From contig NC_135566.1 in assembly GCF_964340395.1 (NCBI RefSeq), positions 6,548,501 to 6,612,500 on the forward strand: a DNA stretch of 64,000 bases, given 5' to 3'. The position numbers and the translations under genes are program-made. Of the stretch, positions 24,522 to 46,524 are shown piece after piece. A model generated the notes under the pieces. The model had not been told where the DNA came from and made no database searches. It saw only the letters and a program-made list of their open reading frames with translations. Source of the stretch: Glandiceps talaboti (Eukaryota > Hemichordata > Enteropneusta > Spengelidae). Numbering within the stretch: the first letter of the stretch is position 1; each line of letters begins with the position of its first letter.

Positions 24522-26061
24522 GCAGTTTATATTTCCTGTGAATTAATAGTGAAAAATCTATATGCCTGCATTTGAAGTCAATGATTACTATACTACCGCC
24601 ATAAAATGTGTTTTTCTTGTGAAAATATAGTAATTGAATATCATTATTTCTGTCAATATAAGATTGTTTTTAAATTTTGAATCCAAACCAAAATGAAAAT
24701 TTGCCCATAATATCACCATAAATGACACGGTTATAAATCAGTTTGACATAATCGAAATAATTTTAGTGAATTACGCACTTTATGACACTTTTTGACATAT
24801 TGGATTTTCTCCACATAATTATTCAATAGAAAAGATAAAACATAATTTGTAACAGAGATTTGCATACATCAATGCTGCAAAACTGAAAACCAATTTAGAG
24901 AATAAGAATATACATAGGCTAAACACAAATGTAGATGATGGTAAGATTTAAATTATTTTTGCTAGGATATCTACAAACCAAAAATAATTTAACTGAAATA
25001 CAATATTTTTAATTATATGCTCTTTTGCGAAATTTATATAGTTAACTGAAATAATGTATTTTTTGAATAAACACATGGATCTACACCTTCATGAACATTT
25101 TGAAAATTAAAAAAAAAATTGTGCTATTATACATTTAAAACAGTAATGTATAGAGACGGATCACCTCATCACATCAATATATTCTTTATTCATTAATTCA
25201 TTAATTTATTCACGATTAGATTATTTTTCTCTCGAGAAACAAAGAAAGATCTTACCAATGTAATCAAGCCGGATATTGCATGGAGAAATTACAGTGAATA
25301 CAAGTATAAAATGCTTGGCATTGAAACACAAATGAGACCTTATATACTTAAAGTGTAGGTATATATAACAACCGGTCACCAATGGTGTCTGCAGTGAAAT
25401 CTCTGCTTACGACAAGAAATACTTTTGATTTAATTAGAAGGCAAATATAGATGAGATTTATACCACTATCATGCAATCAGCCCGATTTGAAATTAGTCCG
25501 CTTTGTTTAGGTCGACTTATGAATTCAAAATTTTGAAAATGTTCTTAACTTTCAAGCATTTGAGACACCCGAGGTATATCATTTCGAGGTTTATCATTTC
25601 CAGGTATATCATTTCAATTTTTATTCTTCGTCGCCATGTCCAAGGTCATCTAGCCTTGATATTTGTTGTTCCCTGTAACAATCAAAATGATTTGTCGGTG
25701 TCTACAGCTTGTAAATAATTACATAAAAGTATAACCTTGTGTGGTATTGTCTTGTCTTGTTTTGTCCTCCATTCTGTTGACGGATGTAATGCTAGCTACT
25801 TGAAATTGATAAGTTAGTAGTACTTTGTAAAGAATGACAAGTCAAAGCAACATGTACAAAATGAATGTCTAGAGGTAATAATCAAATGATGAATTCAAAT
25901 CGTTTGTTTGGTCGGTTGTTTTAACGGATATATATTATATGCCACCATATCATGTTGAATTGTTCGTTTAGTCAATTGGAACTGCTTTACACAACAAGAC
26001 ACGAGAGAAAAAATAAAAATACATGTACATTAAAACAGAACGACATACAACAGTTAAATAG
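24522..26061. other. Intergenic stretch between the SLC13-A 5' end and the MFSD2-like relic
   Basis: AT-rich, with no exon recognised. A short direct repeat (about 15 bp, three copies built on GGTATATCATTTC) lies at 25571-25616. If SLC13-A uses the upstream first exon, its promoter should be in this interval. Confidence 0.4.
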
Positions 26062-28582
26062 TCACCTTCTTTTTGCAAGTGTAACCTTATTTACATTTCT
26101 TCTAGACTCTGTTATGGGGTAAAGCCAAAGGAATATCATAGATACCAGTGTCATGCCAATTGGTACAACAGACATCAAAATCCTCATTGTAAAATCAATT
26201 GAGTCGGGTTGTACAGATGCACCTGTTTCATACCCAGCAAATCTGTAATATAACATTCAGTTACGGCTTCCTGTCCGCCATTATTGATACAACAACATAT
26301 AAGAATTACAAATGATTTCTCAGGGTGTATGGAAAAAGCTGACATCAGTCTAAACCATCATCTGTATTACTTACGGTATGCTGTGGCTGAATCGCGTTCA
26401 TGTTGGTCATTACTCAGATACATAGTGAGGGATATATAGGGAAGATAGTAACACTAATTAAAGAAAACAAAGCGGAAGATGACATTTCTATAGGATACAT
26501 TTTGTTCAGACGCAGGAAAGCCAAATGTGTCTGCAAAATCCATATAACGGCGTGCAACGTATGACAGTTATCTTACTTCATGCACTACGGAAAAGATGCT
26601 ATCGGCAAACTAAGATAGACACACACTATTGTTGCTGCGTGTGGCAAATCACACAAATGAATGACACCGTTGTCTTTGTTATCTAGATATGATCACCTTG
26701 AAACCAAGGTAGTGTAAACACTGAAGGAGGTATAAGGCGTCACCATTATCTAAAACTAGGCCAAATATGCTACTCTACTGGAAGTATTACATCAGCGTAC
26801 ATTGGTAGCTATTATCAGCATATCGCAATATATGTTCAGTTTATGTCTGTTTGCCAAAGGTTCACCCATTTTCATATTAAATTTTGTTTTCCTATTTTAG
26901 TTGGGACATCACGTTATATTGTTATTTATTATTTCTTGCTAGTAGTATAAACCTTAACTGATAAAACACTGTATAGATTGACATAAATTAAAATGTTATC
27001 ATTGTTGTCAATTATTACTATTCAATCCACTAACCGTCATAGATGTCAGGAAAGCAATGTATAGAAAAAGGTAGAAGACAAATTTAAGATCATCGCTGAT
27101 ATCTGGCACAACCCAAAGAAGGAAGTAAGAAAACATAGCAAACGGAAGTGAGCAAACTATCCTGAACAGAAGAAGAAATGAACAGAGTAAATGGAAAAAT
27201 TATGTAATATCCCTATACTTCTGAGTAGTATAATATTCTTATAATATTCTATACATTGTATAATATATATATTTATTACCTGAGTATCAAATTACAACAA
27301 ACTGCAATAGGAAAATATGAGGAATAAAGATAATATAAATATGAATGTATGCAAATTATACCTTAAAAAGCCCTGGTTTCTATTGGTTGTCACGTTGGAG
27401 TATATTCGGAGGAAATCATTCATGTCTTGGTAAATGGGGACCACATAATGGAGGTGTTGATACGTTATCCATAGTTGGAAGTATCAAATTATATGTTCGA
27501 GTTGAATGTGAGTATTTTGGGCTTGTATGAATTCATTAAATTATAAACCTAAATATTTAGCAGATGTAATAATCATCAGATATCCATTTGTATTTTATGT
27601 AACTGTAACATACATTTTAATCTTACCATGGTTTCGTTTTTAAATTACCAAATCTACTGATGATAACACCTACAGTTGGATAAGCCACGGCTTCCCATGC
27701 CCTGCCACCGAACATCACAATACTGGCGTAGGTAGGCGGTATCTGTACACAAGATAAAACAACCACACAACTGTAATGCTTACCATTGTACTGTGAAAAT
27801 GTGTCATAGAATTGAAAACACCATCTATGATAAATTTGACTTATCTCGTATAGTCGAATACCACATCGGCTACAACCATTCTCACATGACAATGGAAGTA
27901 TTCATTATTGAAATAATTAAGGCATAATGACATTATGGCCAGTTGTATAACATATATATGGCATCAAAAATGTCAACCCATATGTAACAGTTAATTGGAC
28001 ACATTGCGTTTGCAACCTGAACACATAAAGAATCATAATAAAACTATTTTCAAGAAAGTACATGTAGAACATTGATTGTTCTGTATAGTCATTCATATCC
28101 GGTGTTCAATCCTGTAGTGTTACCCATGTGATAAGCCCGCCTCGCACTGGCATTTACAATACATACTTTAGTAACGAGACGGATAGAGATTGGAAATGAA
28201 CAGTGTATTAAAAAATTACCCATATGCCTCGCTTCTAGATTAAACGTTTTTTTTTTGTGATATGTAAATAAATAGTTGTAAATAAATGGAAAGTAAATTA
28301 GTAGCCTGAAGCAAAAAAGACGAAACATGTCTCTACATTACCATTGCAACCTCCAACAAAAACAGGGTCAAGTAGGAACTGATTATACTCGCTGTCATCA
28401 AAAATGTAATTCCACCGATACCATAGCAAAGTTTGGATATAGTCTTCAATGGTTTATCATCGACTGTTGTGGTTGAAGCATGCTCTTTCTCTAGTAGAGG
28501 TTGCTTCTGTAAACGTTCAATTGCAAAGAGTATTTTATCTTACAGTACTTGATGGTGGTGGTGATGGTGATGGTGGCCGTGG

Positions 28583-28629
<47 letters not shown>

Positions 28630-29293
28630 ATGATGATGATGATGATGATTATGATGATGATGATGATGATGATGATGGTGGTGGCGGCGGCGTTGGTGGT
28701 GGTGTCAAATTGAGATCAGGGATGGGAAAACATAGTTAAGAAGAAAGGAAAACATGTAGAGAAAATGGCACCATATTATGATAAACAATGTATATCGAAC
28801 TACAGTCTGGTACCATGAGAGAGGCAGTTTGCAGTTGTCATTATCACTATTTACTCTTACTCCATTTGGCCTCAATAAAACAATCTTATTCGGTTTAGAC
28901 TCAATTGTATGCGATCCCCAATTTTTATATAATTTTGTGCAAATGTTACAAATCTCCAAATTTGCACATTTACGGATCATTCACCTAATCATTTGATCTG
29001 GATTATTTACTCCAATCCAATGTAAAAAGTCCATTTCTTTTAAGTCCTTGGCAATCAGCCAAGCGCTTTTGACTTGAAGTCCTTTGACCTCAATAGAATT
29101 TCTAAAATAACTTGCATATCAATTATGGGATCACCCTGCTGAGAATTATTCTACATCGAGATACCTCGAACTAACTGTATATATAAGGTGAGTGGTATAC
29201 CTGTAACTTAATTCTTACCTAACTGTATATAAAGGTAGTGTCATAACTGTAACTTACCTCTTCTTCTTTCTCATTGTTCATGATAGTGTTCAT
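26062..29293 (-). pseudogene. MFSD2-like transporter (lysophospholipid symporter family) lacking its middle
   Basis: Exons, 5' to 3': 29293-29258 (MNTIMNNEKEEE), 28506-28342, 27742-27627, 27161-27035, 26453-26375, 26242-26062. The first five join in phase. Family marks: KLCYGIGG with LFLLEVA (exon 2), YASIVMFGGRAWEA..YPTVG and KPW (exon 3), PFAMFSYFLLW..PD (exon 4), LTMYLSNDQHERDSATAYR (exon 5), and C-terminal FAGY..GA..QPDS..FT with YPITESRR..NK (exon 6). MFSD2 proteins are about 500-540 residues; these exons total 704 nt, and about 200 residues expected between AYR and FAGY are missing. Only 132 bp separate the last two exons, and joining them breaks the frame with an early stop. The sodium-site pair WD..TD is replaced by WE..AY. 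A pseudogene is most likely; a collapsed assembly is the alternative. Confidence 0.75.
28581..28690. repeat. GAT/GGT trinucleotide microsatellite
   Basis: (GAT)n with GGT and ATT interruptions lies in the intron between exons 1 and 2 of the MFSD2-like locus. The poly-Asp open frame here is an artefact. Confidence 0.95.
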
Positions 29294-29594
29294 TACACTA
29301 AAAACAAGATTGTGTATTCACAATACCTGCTCCATGAAATAACAAACAACTTGGAATTAGGTAACTTTCAATAGATATTGTAGGATTATAATATTAAATG
29401 TGGTTGAGAATTTTGAAAATTGACACTGACTTGTACATGCATGAATGTTATAATTTCCAACAAAATAAATAAATAAAGATAAGGATCTTTTGGGGTCAGA
29501 AATTTGACAGAGCGGCTTCAGATCTATAGGGTTTTGGACACATGTGAGATCAACAAAATATAATAATGAAAACTTTGTTAACAAAGGTCGTAAT

Positions 29595-29625
29595 GACACA
29601 CACACACACACACACACACACACCA
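29595..29625. repeat. (AC)n microsatellite
   Basis: A simple CA dinucleotide run upstream of the MFSD2-like locus. Confidence 0.95.
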
Positions 29626-29796
29626 AGAGTAGATAGATGCTGCGATATTTGTAATATGAATTTAGTTGAGGACAAATATCAGTTTTGACTCATTTTATCC
29701 ATTCTGTAACCAATTGCTTGAATTAGTTTGAATTAATTTACATAATTTTTTTAGACATTCTAAATTCATCTTCTATAACGTTAAACAAAGAGAGGA

Positions 29797-29853
<57 letters not shown>
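29797..29853. repeat. (GT)n(GCGT)n compound microsatellite
   Basis: A GT dinucleotide run passes into seven or so GCGT tetranucleotides; alternating purine-pyrimidine, so Z-DNA prone. Confidence 0.95.
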
Positions 29854-30962
29854 TGGCAATACGTTAAACCAGTTTTAACTTTATCCTAGACCATAAATTA
29901 AGGTTGGGGTGTCAAAGTGGTCCACTCCAGGTTAACATATGAGACTTGATATAACACACCCACCATGTTGTCTTTTTTGTATATCAACCCTAAAATTATG
30001 GTGGAAGGCCATCACAATAAGCAGCACATTTACTTACCGTAGCGCTAATTTCACAGTGTACTCTCGAACTGATTCGTGTGTAAATTCATGGGCATCAACG
30101 TCTAAGCAGGTTTCGTAGCGAGTGTGTCTGTTTTTGGAACAGTTTGTCTACTACTAAAAAGACTGCGATTGGCGTACATGTCTATGCAAACTGACACTTT
30201 AAACGTATACAGAAAGGGTTGTGTTATATCTGCAAAGATGACATGTATATGACTATGTACATAATGAGTATGAGTAAGGAGATCACATGAATAACCTTTC
30301 ACCTCACATCGTTATTGGATTATGGCAATCCTGGCTCCTGCTAATTTTAGTACAGTTTGTTACTTGACAAGGTCCTGTAGACAGAGCCTCACAGGTCACT
30401 AAAGTGGTCAGACAGTAGGGTCAGCATGCTTAAATGGTCAAGATAATGAAAGCTGAGTAAAATCAGCCACACAGCAGGTCAGGCCAGACACATTCATCTC
30501 GGAGGTACAATGCACATGCCACGGTAAATTAGAATGTGTGACCCTGAAAATAAGGACAAAGGTCAAGAAAGCTTTCTATTGAGATTTCAGGTTTAGGCAC
30601 GTGAAAGGAATCTCTTTATCTATGTTGTGAATGCTACTAACATCAAAGATGGGCATTGTTTGGCAGTTTGTTTTTACACAACATGCAATCATTTATACTA
30701 TTCCAAGTTCAGGAGATACTGGAGATACTACTAAAAAGTATTCATAACTTACAGTGGATTGGAAAACTAATAAAAATATATTAACGTAAAAGTCGAATCA
30801 AAGAAGCATCTCATTGTAATGAGTATTAGTTAATGGTAAATTCGGATCTGAATCGGAATCGGAATAAAAACTTCAGGCATGGCCTTTCATGACTTGAAAT
30901 GGCCCCTTCCCGTAGCCTGACCTGACCTGCATGCAATTTGTACCCCATATAATCACCACAAA

Positions 30963-40360
<9,398 letters not shown>

Positions 40361-41966
40361 AACTGATTAGCACATAGACAATGGAATAGCCAGATTTATT
40401 GCTAAAGGGAGCTTTATACATCTCATATCTGTCTTTGTTGGGGATTACCCCTAAATTGTACATGATATGAGTTAAGATTTTTTAGAACTGTTTTCTTGGA
40501 TGTAATGAGTTATTCGTAATATTGTAAACGCTGAACAGTACTGAAGCGCCTGTAGGTAAATATAGTTGTGTAGCTGTACACATAGTATGGTACAATATAG
40601 CCAATCAGATATATTTTGAGTCCGCACCCTAAAATCGGCCTCCCCATGCAATCATACTTTCAACTTGTTACCGTATTACTTGTAGATACATTGACTTCTA
40701 ATTAACGCGTACAATGTGTAATTGTCCTCTAATTGCAATATTAATTGTGTTAGCTATTTCCCGAATGGTTTCAAATTTTAATGTTAGACAAACTGTTGAA
40801 TTACAGTTTTCGTCAACATCTGCAAAAACAGATTCAGCAACTACTTACATCAGTATATGTGGTCCACCTAGTATCAATTTTACCGCCGAGTACTCATCAG
40901 TGAGATAATAGTCTTTCTGTTTCGGAATCTTTTCGTTTTCAACACTCCTTAGTTTCAATTGTACAGAACGATATGCTATGCAACACAACACAATCTGACC
41001 GGGTCACATTCTATGGTCTGTTTTACGTCGATTGACACTTTTATCTAGCTATAAGTAAAACACAGTGACGTCGAAGACTGAGAAAGTCTTGATTATCAAC
41101 ACTTGCTTAAGTCTACAAAGCACAATTTACTTAATATATGAGGCTGACAATATAGCCGTTTTAATGTATTGTAGATATCAATAAATAGAAAGTCTGTAGT
41201 ATTAAGGATCGTATGTAATATGTATATGCAGTTCTCTCCTGAGTCTATTACATGTATATGCAGTGACAATTGTTTCATGAATGTTACCAAATGCTATTAT
41301 TTCCTAGCTAGTTGGTGGATCAGATTTGTAGATATCACTCCAGACATGCTACTAATCTGACATCTCACATTTCCTTTGTCTACATTTCTTGTTAATCATG
41401 ATATCAATGCCAGAAGATCTCAATCTTAAAGTTCCATTAGCATACTTCTATATTTCCGTGTGTTGTCGTGAAGATTTGTTTTCTTACAGATTCTACTGAT
41501 AAATCAGTGAAATTGTCAATCAATTTAGGTGAATGCTGAATGCAGTAGCTTCACCTTAAACAAACTAGTTCTTATAACTTGAAGTTTATTTCTAACAACT
41601 ACATGTAATAAATCTTGGGGAAAATCACAGACAAATCGATGTCACAACTGAGAAAAGTTATATGTTTTTTCTCTGTATGAATATGAGAGTCACCCTATAT
41701 GACTCGGTTGTTGATTTTTATGAATACATTTAATCGGAAATGATCATTTTGGTTTCTGGTGCAGATTAACAGGGGGGGGGGGCGATTTGAAATAAAACAT
41801 AAACACGTGTAAACTACTTTTGGGTGTTGCATAGTGTTATGTTAGCTCGGAATGGACTTTTACGAGAAGTTGATTGAAACAAGCCCCTTAAAAACAATGT
41901 CGACAACCTGATATGACGTCACAGCTGACACGTTTGTGTACTCTTGCCCATACGTTCGTGACTTAC
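40361..41966. other. 3' flank of SLC13-B and intron remnant of an orphan SLC13 exon
   Basis: The first 300 bp are probably the SLC13-B 3'-UTR; its opening (GAACTGATTAGCA...) matches the sequence after the stop of SLC13-A. From about 41600 to 41966 the minus strand resembles intron 1 of SLC13-B (31077-31350), belonging to the orphan exon at 41967-42102. Nothing else is recognised. Confidence 0.6.
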
Positions 41967-42102
41967 CGTTCTACTTATGATAAGTGGGAGTGGCAGTACC
42001 AGTACTGGTGTGAATCACAGACAAGTAAGAAGAGTGTGAATATAATGATCAAAGTTAGTCGAAATATCCACAATTCACGAAGAACTTTATAGAGTAAACC
42101 AT
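41967..42102 (-). pseudogene. Broken orphan copy of SLC13 exon 1
   Basis: The minus strand opens ATGGTTTACTCTAT and later reads CCAGTACTGGTACTGCCACT, clearly the exon 1 sequence of SLC13-A/B, ending at an intact GTAAGT donor. It is 136 bp instead of 114: about 4 bases are lost near codon 6, and a 26-bp insertion lies between copies of GTGTGAAT in mid-exon. The frame is destroyed. No exon 2 follows on this strand. Its orientation is opposite to SLC13-B and the same as SLC13-C. Confidence 0.88.
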
Positions 42103-43177
42103 TTTGTGGTGATTCTATTTCGACGAGAAACAAGGTGTACTTTTAATGTCCAAATCTACAGTGGCAAAAAGGGTATGAAATTTTTAAGGTAATGGTTAAA
42201 TAAATAGTGCACACGTGACTGCACTGTGTATTACAAGCATTCTAACTTCACCGTTATTATATTTATACAATAGACGCCAGTTAACGTGAAAAAGCCACTA
42301 CGAATAGAAAAACATCTTTGCTACATAGCATGTTTTTTGATAAAACTACCCTTCAGGTGATCTGCAGCCATAATATTAAAACGTAGCATTGTATTTCTCC
42401 ACCCGAGGCGATAAAATATAGCGATGATTGTGAAAGAAGCACTATAAGATTTTGTCACGTCGGATGACGTTTTGTTCAGGTTTTCTGGCTCACATTGTAA
42501 AATTAGAAGGGTAAGCCGACGAGGTAAATACATTCCATGGTGCTGAATGATTCTGCTTCATCAATTAATTCATAAACGTGTCACGATTACAAGTGATACC
42601 GGGTTTACTTCTCCTAAAAATCAAAGATACCACATTTTGGAATAATGACGTCAAGTCCTTACATTTCTTAATGAAATTATGCATTAATTTGTTCCAGTAT
42701 AAATAAACAATTATGGGATATCGTTCGAGTTATCGACATGAATTTAAGCATCACAACCATTTTCCAATGAATTCTCATATTCTTTGTCGATAACACTTTC
42801 TGGCGAAACTCGTTAGGAGTATGGAAATGAAAATATGTCTCTAGCCATGTGCTATGAATATGTTAGTCGACGACTGGACAAATTGATTTAACGTACATAT
42901 AGAAGGGCGCCCTCAGGTCGGAGATTGTTTATTGGTGTTTTTTCCAACTATGATATGAAACTAAAAGCAACACATTAAAAATGTATGGAATTTGATATAC
43001 CGTCCTTTCAAGAGTCATGTTTAGCGATCGTCTACACTACAACACAACAATCATAGGCAACACACGCTTCGAAACTTCCCATTCAATCTGACTACAGTAA
43101 GTGGGTTCAACCATACTCACAGTTCCTCTACTATATTTCAATAATAATAATTTTCATAACACTTCTGCTCCTCAAAT
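42103..43177. other. Upstream region of the otopetrin-type gene
   Basis: No exon recognised. A diverged copy of the 43-51 bp intronic repeat lies at 42390-42480. The final few hundred bases must include the promoter of the gene at 43178, but no core motif at a convincing position was found. Confidence 0.35.
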
Positions 43178-45232
43178 ATGGCGCTTCACAGACCAGCGTG
43201 CCGATGGCTGAGAACACCTTTCACGGCAGGAGAGGCGATACAGACAGCTGGGGATGAAGACAATGAAACTCTGGAGTTTGTTGAAGAAGATGGAAGAATA
43301 TCAGCATCCCTGTTGATGCTTGGTTTGATAGCCAGTGGGTTTGGATTACAAGTTTCGTATTGGATACCCATGCAACACGCCGCTACTGATTTCAAACATG
43401 AGCTCATGCAAGCATGTCTGACGTATAAAATAGTTTGTATCACGACTACAATATGTATAATGATTTGGTATCTGCTCCTGGCGGGAAAATGGCGGGAACA
43501 ACCCCAAAAAACTGATAACGACAGTTGTGATTCTCAGCATGGCGAAGGTACAGATGTAACATCTCATTGCCATAATACATACCTTAACCTTATTGGTGTA
43601 GTGTTGTTCGGCACAGGTAAAATTTTCATTACAGTTGTCTACATCATTGGCCATGTAGAATGTTTGCATACAAACTGGCATGACTATGACCACCAAGATT
43701 CAGAGAGAATCAATGCCAATCACAATCTCAATCTAGCACTGACGTATGAAATACTCTTAGTGGTATTCACCCTCACCCAAATGATTTTTCTGAAGAGATT
43801 CATCGCAGCACGGTTCCTGAATTCTTGCTGGTTTCAGTACACCATCACTGTTATTTTTTCATTTAACATACTACAGTGGCTACTGAATTTTACTGATACC
43901 TTCTTTACTACAAATGCCAATTTCCATCCGGGTACTCAGAATATGTCATCGGTACCCACTACCAGCCCAGCCTTTACAAACGGAACGAGTGAAACAACAA
44001 TACTGTGTGTCAAGTATGAAAACTCAATGGTGAAACTCATCGAGAAAATAGAGCCCTTTCTCGAACCATTTCACCTTGAATTCGCCTTGCTTTCAGTAGC
44101 TATGATATACAGCATCCGAAAATCAGCAATAACCAGAAGGTGTAATTTGAATAGTCAAAACCTAATGATGTGGACTACAGCTTTAAATAGACTAAGACAT
44201 TTTTTGTTCATGACGTGTCCTGCATGTTGTAAGGGACATGTAGAATACGGTCGCCATCAATTGTTGACAAACGAACCAGAGAGCAATAATGGCTCAAACA
44301 GCCGTATAGATGATGGTAACCAATCTTTCCATGGCCATGACCTTGTCGGTCGCGAGTATGGAACATTCCAAGAAAATAGAGACGGTGAGCAACGACAAAC
44401 TGAGGATGTATCACTAAGTGACAGAAACGAGAACGAAGATGTTAATAACAGTTTACAACCAGTCGATGCTGAATGTGATGCAAACGCAGAAGAACCGGCA
44501 TTTGCTAACCGGAAAGACCTAGCATCAAATAACCGGAACAGTTTTTATCGACGGTTTACATCGTGTCTTGGTGTTGGGTCTGTGCTTGGTAGTTTGACTA
44601 CGTTAGGTATGCTCGTTCTTGCAGCACTCCTCAAAGACCCAGGTCATGAGGTTAGAGACACTTACTTATATGCATTTTTCATCTACAAGATATGTTTTCA
44701 TTCCTGTCTTCTCGTCATAACCTTACCCGGATTCAAACTAATCAAGCAACACAGATACCAAAACTGCTCAACTGAACCAAATGAAACATTACTATTATTG
44801 TCAGCTACTGGGATTTTTCTCTTTCACGTGTTTAACTACGTTGCAGCAATCGCATCACCAGATTACATCGATGGTCAATACCCAAGCGGTATGTCCACCA
44901 CCATCGTCGTCTTCTCAACGGTGAACAACGTACATATCTTCCTCCAGACTATATTCCTGCTAACAGCGTTGAAATATCGACCTGTGGAGGGTAAAAGTTC
45001 AAGATGTTTGAATGAAATCTTGAAGTTCCTTTCAATTGCAAACTTTGGTATATGGACATACGATAGTTTTTTCGACGCTAACCCTTATATAGATACCAAC
45101 CCTATTGAAACTTGGTTTTACGAAAAAACAAACTGGTTCATTATCACTTACCTACTGTGGCCACTGTGTATATTTTACCGCGTTCATTCGTGCATGGTTG
45201 CATGTAAAATACAAGCTGTTTTCAGAAATTGA
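43178..45232 (+). CDS. Otopetrin-type proton channel, intronless, 684 aa
   Basis: A single open frame with a good start context (A at -3, G at +4). It is hydrophobic, with about twelve membrane segments in two halves: near residues 44-63, 82-102, 135-158, 187-206, 217-243 and 299-313, then 464-486, 494-522, 537-560, 574-599, 612-632 and 652-676. Otopetrin signatures are EPFHLEFALLSVAMIY at 296-311 (the conserved PF..EF block ending the N half), VNNVHIFLQTIFLL at 582-595, NFGIWTYDSF at 622-631 and PLCIFYRVHS at 662-671. Between the halves lies a hydrophilic acidic loop (about 320-460), and Thr/Ser/Asn-rich sequence with potential N-glycosylation sites at 238-280. Otopetrins are dimeric proton channels in the plasma membrane. 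The lack of introns suggests a retrocopy or an intronless lineage. It sits between SLC13-B and SLC13-C with no evident functional link. Confidence 0.9.
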   Translation: MALHRPACRWLRTPFTAGEAIQTAGDEDNETLEFVEEDGRISASLLMLGLIASGFGLQVSYWIPMQHAATDFKHELMQACLTYKIVCITTTICIMIWYLLLAGKWREQPQKTDNDSCDSQHGEGTDVTSHCHNTYLNLIGVVLFGTGKIFITVVYIIGHVECLHTNWHDYDHQDSERINANHNLNLALTYEILLVVFTLTQMIFLKRFIAARFLNSCWFQYTITVIFSFNILQWLLNFTDTFFTTNANFHPGTQNMSSVPTTSPAFTNGTSETTILCVKYENSMVKLIEKIEPFLEPFHLEFALLSVAMIYSIRKSAITRRCNLNSQNLMMWTTALNRLRHFLFMTCPACCKGHVEYGRHQLLTNEPESNNGSNSRIDDGNQSFHGHDLVGREYGTFQENRDGEQRQTEDVSLSDRNENEDVNNSLQPVDAECDANAEEPAFANRKDLASNNRNSFYRRFTSCLGVGSVLGSLTTLGMLVLAALLKDPGHEVRDTYLYAFFIYKICFHSCLLVITLPGFKLIKQHRYQNCSTEPNETLLLLSATGIFLFHVFNYVAAIASPDYIDGQYPSGMSTTIVVFSTVNNVHIFLQTIFLLTALKYRPVEGKSSRCLNEILKFLSIANFGIWTYDSFFDANPYIDTNPIETWFYEKTNWFIITYLLWPLCIFYRVHSCMVACKIQAVFRN

Positions 45233-45818
45233 TCATGACGAGCAAAACACTTTTTCAACATTAAGAATTACCGTTTCTCGCAAATATGCTGATATTCTAT
45301 AAATAATATAAGCTATATTGCCCATAATAATTCAGATATTTGAAGCTTTAATAATGAATAATTCGATGAACAGCTGATTCCTATGTTCCAATTTATCTTA
45401 TCATCTAGTTACCTGTGATTTGGTTTTTCACAGGCATCAGATTAATACGAATATAGCTCTTTTTAAGCAACTTTTATAGCGTTTTAATTGTCATAAAATA
45501 GATAACATGACAAGGTGGACTGAATCGTGATGAGAACATTGGTTGATTTTAATATCAACATTCGGAGAGTTTCGTCCAGAAGTTGCATAACACATCCGTG
45601 ATAAACCAATCAATGGACCGTGATCAATACATGTCCTCCGAGGAAAATCTTAGCATGGTACAACGACTTTCCACCAGCGAACGAGATATCGTGATGGTTT
45701 GCCATGTAGAAAATATGAGTGAGAATCAAGACTTCCAAATGGAAGTTACGAGCGCAAATAACACATTTGCCTAAGTTACTAGCGAGAGCGCGATTTCAAC
45801 TTTGAAAAGACGTTTGAC

Positions 45819-45924
45819 ACAGACACAGACACAGACACAGACACAGACACAGACACAGACATAGACACAGACACAGACACAGACACAGTCAGACACAGAC
45901 ACAGACAGACAGATAGACAGACAC

Positions 45925-45971
<47 letters not shown>

Positions 45972-46040
45972 CAGAGACAGACATAGATACAGACACAGTC
46001 AGACACAGACACAGACACAGACACAGACACACAGATATAT
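45819..46040. repeat. ACAGAC/ACAG simple repeat array
   Basis: Hexanucleotide ACAGAC units alternate with tetranucleotide ACAG units over about 220 bp. Confidence 0.95.
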
Positions 46041-46524
46041 ATACACACAAAGCAGAATAGCATAAGCTCCTTGCAATGATACTACAATATATACGGAATA
46101 TCACTAGGTAAGAGAACATTGTTAAGTTTTACATGCGCATTTATTGACAATTCTTGGTAGTCTGTCGATTATCTTGAGCGATAAACAGTATGCAAATAAA
46201 CCAGTTATTAAGTTTTGGAGGTCGACGTTTCTGTCATCTTTTCAAAATTTACAATGTTTATGTCGAAACAAGAGTGTTTACCCAGAGTCACTGTTATCTT
46301 TGTTTCACTGTTCTGGCATTTAGAAAATGATTGAAACTAGTAATGGTAAAGATATTTAATAGCGAAATGATATGTCTTAGGAAACGGAGTTTCGCTTCTT
46401 GTATCATACGGCCATGAGTGTTACCCGGCATGCCAGGATACCGAGTGACAAAGAAAACTTATGTAAGCTTAAAGAACACGAATCAATAAAGCCGCATTAG
46501 TCACAACTGGGGCATTTTTTGAAA

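Larger units (their letters stand above)
29294..30962. other. Divergent intergenic region between the MFSD2-like relic and SLC13-B
   Basis: No exon was recognised. The 1.7 kb separates the minus-strand relic from the plus-strand SLC13-B start and so should contain the SLC13-B promoter; no TATA box at a convincing distance was identified. A duplicated block of about 60 bp lies just inside and downstream of the relic's first exon at 29165-29260. Confidence 0.4.

Noticed and set aside
28449-28739. Poly-Asp protein
   Set aside because: Translation of a GAT microsatellite inside an intron of the MFSD2-like locus.
45779-46119. Val/Ser/Cys-rich open frames
   Set aside because: Frames through the ACAGAC array on the minus strand.
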